Assembly: GCA_942159475.1 (NCBI GenBank)
Contig: OW804094.1
Span: forward strand, 52,634,966-52,698,965
Direction: 5' to 3'
DNA from: Sthenelais limicola
Taxonomy: Eukaryota > Annelida > Polychaeta > Phyllodocida > Sigalionidae
Length of the DNA: 64,000 bases
Notes under the pieces: model-generated
What the model was told of the DNA's origin: nothing
Seen by the model: only the letters and a program-made list of their open reading frames with translations
Databases searched by the model: none
Shown: one piece after another, positions 47,701 through 60,400 of the stretch
Position numbering within the stretch: the stretch's first letter is position 1
How the letters are laid out: each line of letters opens with the position of its first letter
Position numbers and translations under genes: made by a program

Positions 47701-50700
47701 ATATTATGTAGAAGACAGAAATGGCCATCTTTCTTATTTGTGGAAAGTTTCATGTTTTTATCGCTTTTCTATCCCATGAGAGATTGTTTAGGATGTGATG
47801 ATATTTTTAAAAAAAAAAAAAAAAAAAAACTGTTCTTACTCTCACATCCGTCGCCCTTCATATCGCCCCTTCTATGCATCATAATCACACACCTATCGCC
47901 CCTATGAAGAGGCCCATTTTAAATAGTTACGATCCAATTAGGAAACTCTTATAATGATCATTTTCTAGGTTACTTTGAAGTTAGAAGAATCCCAGTTGCC
48001 CGAAACGTCACAGTTGACCCAATATCACATAAAGTAAGTTCAATAAAATAGGTTTTTCAGTGTTGCTTCATATTGAAACAATTAATCAGTTATTTTTTTG
48101 TGCCGCAATTTCCTCAGTTTGAGATTTTTCTGTTTGGACTATTTTACTCGTTTCAGCGAAGTAGATTAGTATTTGGTAAATAACCATATTTTCTTTTTCA
48201 GGTGTGAAGAAGAAGACAAATTCGTTTTAATCTACACACTCTTAAAGTTGGGCCTAATACGTGGAAAATCCATCATATTTGTCAATAATGTTAATAGATG
48301 TTTCAGGTAAGACAAATCATGTTATTCAAAAGAACGCACGGTATTGATGATAATTTTTTATATTTCATTTTTAATGAATAGTAAAAACTAACAGACAATA
48401 AAGGGTTACAATATTGCTGCCAAAAACTCACTCGCAAGTTCGTGACATTGTCAGAATACTTTGAAATGTACAGCGTCACGGTATGATAAACTTGCTGGTT
48501 AATTTTGGAAAGTTTGCATGTGTACATTAAAAGAACATACCGCATTCAGTACAATGATAGCCCTATCCCTAATTCTTGAGGTAAAATCAATGTCAGCTAG
48601 GTTCGAACATGAATATGGTGAATAGTAAGAGTCCTGGAGGGCTTAGAATCTTGGATTATGTTGTTTAATAAAGGCAGACATCTTCGGAGAAGTTATGACG
48701 TCACTTGTGAGCCAAATCGGCCAGCCATGATAGCATGGCGAGTGCACCTTGGTCATTCTCCTCCTCCTACTGAGTTTTTGCAATGATATATAGCAAAACT
48801 GGGTATGTTCTCATTAGATCTGAATCTCAACATGCTATTCATGGCCAGATTTCACTTTTTGAAGTGTGATCTTATGAAAGAGAAGGTGTTCTGTGAGCGG
48901 TAAACAAGTCTTGCTAAAACCGGAACTGACAAAACTCTTGTCAGCTCCCATTTATCGCTCACAGATACACCAACTCTTTCGGGACTATACAGGCTTCATT
49001 TCAAACCATCTAGGTTCAAACAAACCCATAACAGTCTTGTTATAGCCTCTATCACTCAATATTAGCAAGAAAAATTGGTTTTTAGGGGTTTGAAGGGAGG
49101 AAAACATGATTCGAACTGCAACCCCACCACGCCCACACTGCCTTTGGTCGATGCCGGGAGATGCCGGCATCAGCCTAGAATTTGGCCTTGATGACGTCAA
49201 AATCAAGGAGGATTCTGGGTATCATTCCCCCAAATGGCGGCAGTCATGAATCTTGAATCGAACCTATTTCGGACGTTTCAAATGCTTCTATCAAGGTTGT
49301 ATTAGATCCTAGGGATATTTCTGTACTACAGGTACGTTTTTATTTATTAAAATGACCTTTTGCGGTGCCATTGTACTGAGTGCGGTACTTTATTTTAAGG
49401 TAAGAAATCTTGACTTAAAAATATATCAATGAATTATTTTCTTAATTTAGTTTCGGTAACTTGAAATTGATTGCCAGGCCTGTCTACGGGACCTCACCCA
49501 TAACCATTTTGATTGAAGGTGTTATGTAGACCTAAAAGGCTATTGTATTTGAATATGACCCTACACCTCAATGGGAGGTGTGGGGAGGCTATATGCCTAT
49601 ATAACAAAGGGCCTTGAAATTTTCGAAGATTTACAGCTCCTTATTGTACACTTTCACCCTGATCCGCACCTCTCACACATACACTGAGTCACAAAGTAAT
49701 GGTGAAAAACGGGGATTGATTTAAAAAGTCTGAATGTAAAACTCGTTAAGTTCATTATTTGGCCTAGCTACACCAGGTCGAGTCATTAGGGGCCTGGAAA
49801 ACACAGAAATCGGTGTGGAACTTCTTTAGATCGAAAGCGTGGAGACCCTAGATATATCAGTTTATCGCCAGACACGCTTTGTAGTTACACTTTACCTCTC
49901 AATAAGATTCTTAGGATTGAGAATCGACATTCGAAATATTCACTTCTCTACTGATGTATATCTCGTTCCTTTTCAGATTAAAACTTTTCCTCGAACAGTT
50001 TAAGATACGTTCATGTGTGCTTAATTCAGAGCTGCCAGTGAATTCCAGGTTAGTGCTGAGCTCATACCTCACATTTTCTAAAAGAGGTTTTTTACTCCTT
50101 TCATCCAACAGGGTGTTTTAAGTTACAATTATAGTCAAATTCTGGTGTGTTACTGTATAATGGTAATTTTATATCAACTTATTATGAAGCAATTTCATAT
50201 TGGATGTCCATTGGTACATGCTCGTTATTAATAAGTATCACCTCTTTCACGGCAACTGGCTACTTGGTGAAAGACTACAATGTATGAGGTGATCTCAAAC
50301 TGCAAGACCAGAAGAAAAAAACTTACTTGGAATGTTACGCAAATCCTTCGTAGTATTTTACGGAAGCCTTCTTTTTCAGATGCCACATAGTTAACCAATT
50401 CAACGAAGGTCTATATGATATCATAGTTGCTGCTGATGAAATAGCTATGTCTGATCCATCAGAGATCAAACCCAAGAAGAAGAAAAGGTAGGAAACCCTG
50501 AAGAAGGTTAAACTAAACACCAAAACGTTGGTACATATTATTAATAAACTACTACAGCAACCTTATTGTTCGCGAAGCGGACTATCATGTGACTATTGTG
50601 AAAGAGACAGATACAAATATAGACATAACCTATTGCGTGTGTTTGGTGACCTAGTACATGCCTTTCTTTTCAAGCTATTTCTTTCATGTTTGGTAAATGG

Positions 50701-53700
50701 CTCAGGAAAACAGATTGTGGTTGAATAGGGTGATTTAAATTTTTAAATTGTTTTTCTGAAAAGAGTTATTTCCAAAAGCGGTAAACCACCTTCGTAGGCT
50801 TTGAAGTAAGATCTTTATCTCACCCTGACTTGGGTCTCTTAGTAGGCTGACTTGGCTGTCTTTAGTAGGCTGACTCAGTAGACTGGCTAGTACTGTAGCC
50901 TGTCACCTTAGCTGCCTGATACTGCTTTGACCCCTGACCTGATACTGCTTGACCCCTGAAAGCTAAGGAATGTGAGGATGGGCTAATGGGGTTAATTCGA
51001 CACCCTCCCCCCTCGCCCCATGACAGCCTTATCTGCCCCTGAAGAGTCCAGAGTCCAGCTGTTTTGGTTTTGGCATGGAGCCAAATTCGTTACCCTCTCT
51101 CTCCCCCCTACTCTCTCCCTCTCCCTCCTCTCTCTCCACCCTCCTGTCTCCCCCTCTCTCCCCTCTCCTCTCTCTCTCTCCCTCGCTCCCCCCCTCTCTC
51201 TCCTTTCTCGTTCACTCCCCCTCAGTCCTCTCCTCCTCCTCCTCCTCCATCCCTCTTCCACCTCCTCCTCCTCCATCCCTCCTCCACCTCCTCCTCCTCC
51301 ATCCCTCCTCCTCCTCCTCCTCCTCCTCCTCCTCCTCCTCCTCCTCCTCCATCCCTCCTCCTCCTCCTCCTCCATCCCTCCTCCTCCTCCTCCTCCTCCA
51401 CCGCAAATGTCATTAAAATCCCATTAGGACGAACATTTTTTTTTCATTTTTTTCCATCTACATTGTCTAGGGTCTTGCTCCCAACCGCAAAATGCCATTC
51501 AAATGCTCCAAACCGCAAATGTCATTAAAATCCCATTAGGACGAAAACATTTTTTTTCAAATCCCATTAGAACGAAAAAAAGGACAATTTTTTTTTAATT
51601 TTTTTTTTCATCTACATTGTCTAGGGTATGTGGCACTATGTAAGAATCTCAGATCTCTCTCTCTCTCTCTCTCCCCTTCACCCCCCTCCCCGCCCTCTCC
51701 CTCTCTCCTACCCTCTCCTCTCACTCCTTTCCATTTCCATCATATCTCTCTCACACACACACACCTACACACACACACACAATCCCTCTCTCCTCCTCCT
51801 CTAGCTAGAGCCTAGACTGACTAGCTATGGTCTATGGTGATGTATATTAGCTGTAATAATTAATATTGTGGTTGATTCTCTTAAGGTGATCTTAGAATTA
51901 CTCAATTTCTTAAGATTTGCTGTAAATGTAAATTCCATTTCTTTCACTCCAGCTTCGCGATATGTGGCTATAAATTGCCACATGTAATGACCTCCTTGTA
52001 TTCACTAAGTGCTACTTGTTCCGGCTGCTATGTTATATTCACTCTTCTAATACAAAGTAGGAAAGTCTAAAGATGTCATTTTTAGGACTGATTATTCTGG
52101 GAATATATATTGTAAGTTTTACAAAGTGTATACCGCACACCTATTCCAATATATTTGAGTGTATTATCTTCCAGCTGTGAAACCTTGTTTCGGAGCGATT
52201 TCTATGACTTGCATCAAATTTTGATATCTTGTGATTTCTTTTAATTTCAGTAAGCGCAAAAGGGACCCCGAAGCCGGCGTATCTCGTGGTATTGATTTCA
52301 AATACGTCTCTAATGTCATCAACTTTGACTTCCCTGAAGATGTGGACACATATATTCATCGGGTTGGAAGGTAATCATCTCCTTCTTTTTCTTACTGTTT
52401 TACGATCAAGTTTTTACCTCGGTTGATTTGTGCCGAAGGGCTATAACATCCCATGACCACAGGAACTCCCCAGGACTGAAAGCAATATGACAGACGATTA
52501 AAACACACTGCTACGGACGGACAGAATAACTGATCCTATCATGTAGATTAACAACTATCATCTTTCCTTCTACACTAATTACTAATTACCTCTACTTATG
52601 CACCACTCCTTTCCTTCTATAGTAGTAGGACTGCACCTAACAGCCCCTGGCGGAAAATCATGGACAATGCTAAATAATAGCCCCCGTGAGCCTTGTATAT
52701 CCTTATCACTTATGGCTGTATAAATATGTTAAATATAAAAAAAAAAAAAATAATAATTCACCCTTCGCCCAGGGCTTCCATGCTCCTCCCCCTCATACCC
52801 ACCCAATTAGTATGCTAGTTAAACAAACATACTGCTGGACGCATACAGTGACCTGTCCAACCCCATACCATGGACTTTAGCATGTCAGAGCTGTACCTCA
52901 TTCACTGTTTTTTCTTCCATTTCATCATTGTACACTTTTCTTTCCTCATCATTCTTATGCATGTCTGTCTTTTCTGTGTCATGTATTATTTCTCCCCGCA
53001 CTTAGTTCCATAATGACCCGACATATTGGCTACATTACCAACTATTGACACAACACCCCATATCTATTCAATACACACATATCCCGTTCTCATGTACCAT
53101 CGGTCCCTGATAATTTGTGAAAACGGAATAGTTAGAAGAGCTTTAGAAAATGTTCGACAGAATGTTAGCGGTTATTTTTTATTTGAAAATGTTAATTGAA
53201 TGTAATGCATCATTAAACATTATTGTACTTTTTGATAGTTATAATTGGTCTATATTTATAAACTAAAGAAACAATTATATATATTACTAGAAATATTGCA
53301 CTCAAATTCTTAAATTAACCCTGATCTCATTGTATTTTTTCCGTTTACCAATCTCTGATATTTCCACAGAACTGCTAGAGGCGCTGATCACGGAACTGCT
53401 TTGTCCTTCGTTAGTGTGAAAGAGATGCAATTGTTAGAAACCGTTGAGGAGAAGCTTGCTGACACGCATCGTAAGTGATTAACCCTTACTTTAGTGCCAG
53501 AATCTATTGCGATATCCATATTGATTAGTATAGTAATTCCCCTCACCAGATACCTTGGGGTGGGCTAGAGAGACAGGCCCCTGGCTATAGCGTGCGCATA
53601 TAAGTGAAGTGCAAAGTACGTATCAATGTGAAAAGGAACCATTTTCAACTATCTAAGCTACAGTGATGTGCGAGTTGCGCAAGAACTCACTTTCCCGCCT

Positions 53701-56700
53701 TAAAAAGTCATCTGCACTATAATAGATCTTAGAACAATAAAATGTAATCGTCTTCTTTTGCATTTACAGCCGAAGGTGAGAGCCTGTTTAAACCATATCA
53801 GTTTCGAATGGAAGAGATAGATGGATTCCGATATCGAGCCAAGGTATTTTTACCCCAAAACGTTTTGATACACATATAATATTCTGCTGACGCCATTGCC
53901 CCATTTTTAGACACGTTGAATTATCAGGGATAGAAGTTGGGTCACGGCAAAAATACTGAAAGGGGGAGAAAGGGCCCCATCTGCTCAGGCAGTGTATAAG
54001 GCTCCGTCTGTTGTGATAGTAAAGCAAATATACCAAGGTCACACTTTGTGCACCAGACTTTCGTCTAATATCCTCGTTTCAGTCTCCACACTTCAGCAGG
54101 GAGGATCCCATGCATCATTAAATTTGGTTCGAGTCCTTAAAAATTGTAGTGACCTGATAATTTCCCAATCAGCTTCATTATGTAGTTCAAATGCACCAGA
54201 AGGCATCATTTACCACACACAATCGTCAGAACCATTTCCATTAAATTAGCAATTTTCAGCCAATAAAATATCCCAATTCTGCCACTATAGAGTCCTTATT
54301 TTGGGCATTTTAATACAGTGTCACAGAGGGAAAAGTTTGTGGTTGAGCGCCTCCACGCCATAGAATTGACGCGTAAAACACTCAATTCGGGAGAAAAAAT
54401 TCACTGCCAAAAACTATTTCTCAAAGTTTTTATCTGCCCGGCAATCCTGTTTATTAAACACGTGAGTTTCTCAAATTTGAGGTTATAAATGATAAAATGG
54501 GGGGAAATCAGACTTTGTTTACTAGTATTAGTTTTCAAAAATACTGAAGACGTCCAATATTTCATGCATGTCCATCACGATACCAGATGCTCTTAAACCG
54601 ATTTTGCTTACATCATCTACTATCTGGTTACTAGGATGCAATGAGAGCGGTGACCAAAGTAGCTATCAGAGAAGCTCGATTGAAAGAAATCAAAGCTGAG
54701 CTGCTCAACTCGCAGAAGCTCAAGGTAAGTTGGAAGAAAATAGTGCAGAAATAAATCTTTATAATCTCATGTCTTGCATTCTTTGAAGTAATTGTCAATG
54801 CCCACCTGGACCATTCTTCCATTATATTGTGTTAATGCTATTTCAGACTTATTTCGAAGATAATCCCCGGGATTTCCAAATGCTACGTCATGACAAGAGC
54901 TTACATTGTGCCAAAGTACAAGACCATATGCAGAACGTACCAGATTATCTGGGTAAGTTTAATAAACAACTTAACTTTGATTCTACAGATGATGACAGCT
55001 TCTAAACTCAGCGGATGATATATGGGAGGGGAGGGATGTATGTATGGTCCCGACTATTTTGGGCCCCTTTGCAAACCTTCATGCTGATTTCTCCGACTTA
55101 TTTTGACCTTAAGGCCCCCCCCCCCCCCACACACACACAAGAAAAATAAATAAAATAAAACAAATATATAAAAAAAAATAACATTCCCGATTCCATGCAT
55201 CCTATCCTTTCGTATGTCCCTTTTTTGAACGAGATCGAATCTCGTTCTTTATTATTCGGGGAGACACGTTGTTCTGTCAGGTATGTTGACATGATAGGAA
55301 GGGGAATCCCAGAATTCTGACGTCACTTTTTTTACTCAACCCAAGGGACGGTATTACTTTGCACGTGGCAATGTTGACAAGTCTGGGAGTCGGCACCTCT
55401 TTTGTGACGTAAGACAGTGTAGTCTGGGAGTCGGCACCTCTTTTGTGACGTAAGCCAGTTGACAGCTCTCCGCTCGGCCGGTTGAAAGTAAAAGTAATGG
55501 CAAATGGAATCTGAATGAAGGAAATGGAACGGAATTTTTTTGGGTGTTTCTGCATCTTATAGAAATGGTTGAAAGTAAAAGTAATGGCAAATGGAATCTG
55601 AATGAAGGAAACGGAACGGAACTTTTTTGGGTGTTTCTGCATCTTATAGAACTGGTTGAAAGTAAAAGTAATGGCAAATGGAATCTGAATGAAGGAAACG
55701 GAACGGAACTTTTTTGGGTGTTTCTGCATCTTATAGAAATGGTTGAAAGTAAAAGTAATGGCAAATGGAATCTGAATGAAGGAAACGGAACGGAACTTTT
55801 TTGGGTGTTTCTGCATCTTATAGAAATGGTTGAAAGTAAAAGTAATGTGATAAATCATGTTTTAAATATTTAGATGTTTATTAGCAAATATAAATGATTC
55901 GATTTAGGGAATTTTATGATTATTAAAGTTGTTTAAGAACAAGCTGGATTAAACCATGAGGCTTTCATTTTTTTTACGAACGACTGACTTTTACGACCAA
56001 CTTTTTTTTTCGACCAACTTTCAACTCTTTTTTTCCGACCAACTTTCAACTTTTTTTTTCGACCAACTTTCAACTTTTTTTCCGACCAACTTTCAACTTT
56101 TTTTCCGACCAACTTTCAACTTTTTTTTCAAAAAAACTTTCAACTTTTTTCCGGCCAACTTTCAACTTTTTTTTCAAAAAAACTTTCAACTTTCAACTTT
56201 TTTTCCGACCAACTTTCAACTTTTTTTTCAAAAAAACTTTCAACTTTCAACTTTTTTTCCAACCAACTTTCAACTTTTTTTCCGACAAACTTTCAACTTT
56301 TTTTTGACAAACTTTCAACTTTTTTTACGACCAACTTTCAACTTTTTTTCGACCAACTTTCAACTTTTTTTACGACTACCCTCCCCCTTCTTCATCCTTC
56401 CCCCTACTCCTCTTCTCCCCTTCCCTCTTCTCACCTCTTGCTTTAAGTTATCATTTTCCTCCGTTTTAACTCCATAACGCCACAACGATTGAATACTATT
56501 ACTTATGCCCCAAAAACGATTGAAAGCCCATACTTCAATTAATTCAGAAAGTTCAACTGTTTATAAGTAGATCTGATCTATCTGTCTGATAGATATCATA
56601 TTAAAAAATGCGACTAGTATCATGTACCACACAGTCAAACTAATAAATCTGACACCAATTGATATGGGGGAATATGAACTGGACAGAGGAAAAGGCTGAT

Positions 56701-57402
56701 AAAAATGACATGAGGGCAGCTGTATGGTCGACCCGAATGGGGTCGGTAGACCCTTCTCAGGAATGTTAATACAAAAACCGATTTCATGCTGTCTTGTTGT
56801 CTCTTAGTCCAGGGCTGTTGCGCCGGCCGTCTGGCCGTCGAGACCGTCCTCATAGCTGTTATTTTGGCCGTCGATGGCGGACCAAAATGGGTAGGCCAAT
56901 CATTTTTACGGTGCTTAATTCCCAATTCCATGTACTACTTACATACTCGTAGTACAGGGTAGAATATACTGGTCAACCCATGATGTGAGAGGATTTAGTG
57001 GTACTGTTGCATAAAGTTGGGGAGGACAAATTTGTATTGATATTAATATTGGACCCCTACTTCGTTTATGGCTTTCCCTACCATTGAATGGCTGGATGTG
57101 TGTATTTCATAAAGTCTGTAAGGAAAACTTTCTCCTTTCTATCTCTTCCCATCTCTTGTCTTCCTCTATCTCCTCCTCTTTCTCCTCCTCCTTCTCCTCC
57201 TCCTTCTGCTATTCCTCTCCCCCCCCCCCCCCTCTCTCTCTCTCCCTCTCCCTCTCTCCCACCTCTCTCTCTCTTTCTCCTCCTATAGTGTATGTAAGTA
57301 AAAGCCTACTTTGTCAAGTGTCCTCTTCCTCCTCTCTCTCTCTCTCTCCTCTCTCTCTCCCCCCCGCTCCCCGCTCCCAATGATAGGACCCCTACTGTGC
57401 TC

Positions 57403-57451
<49 letters not shown>

Positions 57452-60400
57452 TTATGATGTTTGCCTAAAGAAATCCCTCCCGTCCTCTACCGCGGTTTGA
57501 ACCCGGGACCCTTCAGTCTACCCTTCAGTCTACCAACGCCTTTACCCGCTCGGCCGTCTGTCTTAGTTGAAAATGAAAATAAGTTTTAGAAGGTGTTTTC
57601 TAAGACTAAGGCCCAGCCGTCATAGCGTGAGGGGAGGCTATGTGCGATTGTACTGTCAGCAACCAAAAGTCCCAAATGAATGATTCTGTTTATATGTCTG
57701 ATCGGTAAATGGTGCCGTAGCCTCGGCCATCTATGTCAACTGTATCTAGGCCGCCGTTGAACAAAAAAAAGGAGAATTTTTTAAAAAAAATTTAAAAAAA
57801 AATCAATTCGGTCCATCAGTCCATCCTTCAATCCATCCATCACTCCATCCATCCTTCACTCCCACCTTCCCTCCCCCCCTTCTCTCCCTCCTTCTCTCTC
57901 CCCTTCTCCCTTTCCCCCCCCCCCCCCCCCTACACTCTCCTCTCTCTCCCCTTCTCTGTCTATACTGTACTTATTTCTATACTGTACTTGTGTCTATACT
58001 GTACTTGTGTGTGCATACAGTGTGCACACTGTACTTGTGTGTGCACACTGTACTGTATTTACTGTACTTGTGTGTGCACACTGTACTTGTGTGTGCATAC
58101 AGTGTGCACACTGTACTTGTGTGTGCATACAGTGTGCACACTGGTATGGACGGTATGGGTTGTATGGACGGTATGGGTTGTATGGATGGTATGGACGGTA
58201 TCGGTATGGATGGTATGGTAATGTAATACCTTTTCTCAAACTCAGCGTTTCTGGCATTTGGGGGGGGGGGGGGCTAGGGGGGGGCATCATGCACCACCAC
58301 CACCACCACACACACACTATTTCATATGTAAGTAAACGCCTATGCCAAGTGTCCCTCCCCCTACTCCTCTCCACCTCCTCTTTCCGTGATTGGCCGCCTA
58401 CTGCGTTACCATAGTCAAACCACTGGTAAAGTGGGGGGGGGCAATAGCCCCCCCCCCCCCCCCCGAATATTTTTTTCCTCTAAATATTTGCTATTTTAAG
58501 GTATTCTGGTGGGATTTATTTAGCGTCATTAGGAGAATTCCTTAATATTCACATGCTGACTTGAAATTTAGAATGTTAGCCTACTTCACTGTATGTATGT
58601 ATGAAATGTATACATGTATTTAAGTGTTGTATATGTTTACCTTCAAGGTGAATGCAAGTCCTATATGAGGATATGTTATGAGTTGTCATATGGTACTTTC
58701 TTCCCCTCCCCCCCCCCCTCTCTCTCTCCGTTTCTCATTAATAAACTTATTCTAAGACTTATGCTATTATTAAATTATTCTCATACTTATAATTATATAA
58801 TCGAAATCTCGTTCATAACGAGTGCCGTGGCACTCGATTTTCTCTTGTTATATATATATTTAAGAATTATTTATACAGCCATCAGTAATTTGGATCTGCA
58901 TGTGGTATATGAGCAAATCCACCATTTGGTCGTCATTTGACCCTAAAATCGTCTTTTGCTTATTTGAATGGAAAAAAATGATTGGAGACATTTTTTAATA
59001 GTTTTATCGTGTCCGCCCGCCCAAAATACATCGGAAATACCCCGTATTTACATAGTTTTTCCTACGAATTTAGGGATGGGGGTGAAAAAACTGGATTTTA
59101 GGGCCTCAAAAGTGAAGAAAAATCAAGGGTGGCCCATTAAAATGCTGGAAATAAATAAAAATATATAGTCAAACATAGTTTAAACTTATTTTACCATTGT
59201 GCCTTGACCCTGACTATTCCATGATCTCTTTTTTATTCGTTTCCTATGGAAATTTGGCAAAGTAAAAGTGAAAAAATATGTTGGGAACTCTAAATGTCAG
59301 CGTCACGTGTGGAATATGAAATCCAGGCTAGGAAAAAAAATAATAACCAGAAGTGAACAATATGTACTCATTTTGTTAATTCTACATATACTTGAAATAT
59401 TAAAAATAAATCTGTTCGGATATATATTCATACTTTGGAATACTAGGTACTAAAGAACTTAATTTATAAGTTGGGCAGCTCTACTGTCAGCGTCACGTGA
59501 GTATTATTATCCTGACGCATTTAATAAATATTATAGAATCAATAATTAATAACATCCATATAGATGAGATGTTGCACATACTTCATTTAAAAAACAATGA
59601 ATTCACTCAGATTCTCCTTAAAAGGAAGTTAGGGTAGGAAATGTGTCAGCGTCACGTGAGTATTCCACACGTGACACTGATACTGACACTGACAATGACA
59701 CTGACATGTATTGTTGGGACATAAGGAGAACATTTTCCCTAATAATTTTGCCTCTAAATACTTAAACAGAATTCATATTTACCTTTATAAACAACCAATA
59801 CAAGTATTCTAGTCAGCTGAACAGGAAAACTAGGTGATCAATGGGACATATTTTTGTATAAATTCTAAATATATTGGATTATATGTGTATATGGACCGTG
59901 GGTCAATGCCCTGTGACCCTTGCCGCTGCCATTACAATTACAATTACTGAATCGTTTTTTGGCTGTAACTTTTCTTCTAGTTGGAATATTTTCACAAACT
60001 AAAAAGCGTTATGATCCTTATATCGGGACCAATGAATTGCACAATGATTCATACCATTATGTGCATATATTTTTTTTAATTATTTCTAATATAATTCCTC
60101 ATTTATGTAGAAATGAGTACAATTCTCCTGTGCCCTTATTAACAGAGTTCCAGTCCAGTCTCTACCAATCTGCCATGACTACAATATTCATTATTAACTT
60201 TCCCAATTTCGTCTATATTAGCAGCAATATGTCTAGTTTATGGACGAAAAAGAATAAATCAATAGAAGCAATTTTAAAAAATTGCGAATTTTCAGTCCTG
60301 GATGGCCAAATGACGACCAATTGGTGGAATTGCTCATATGGGAACTTATTCCTGAATACTAGGCATGATTTTAGAGCGGTATAATAAACATTTTCATAAC

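Noticed and set aside
50992..51528. Long open frames on both strands (poly-Ser/Pro/Leu and poly-Gly/Glu/Arg)
   Set aside because: Produced by CTC/CT repeats, open in nearly every frame, and inside DDX56 intron 10.
55481..55850. CRISPR-like array
   Set aside because: Repeats are contiguous 87-bp units without unique spacers, in an animal intron.
55956..56477. 173-codon frame rich in NFQLFF
   Set aside because: Direct translation of the CAACTTTCAACTTTTTTT minisatellite; no independent coding evidence.
57988..58414. Cysteine/histidine-rich frames on both strands
   Set aside because: Arise from TGTGTGCATACAG and GGTATGG tandem repeats.
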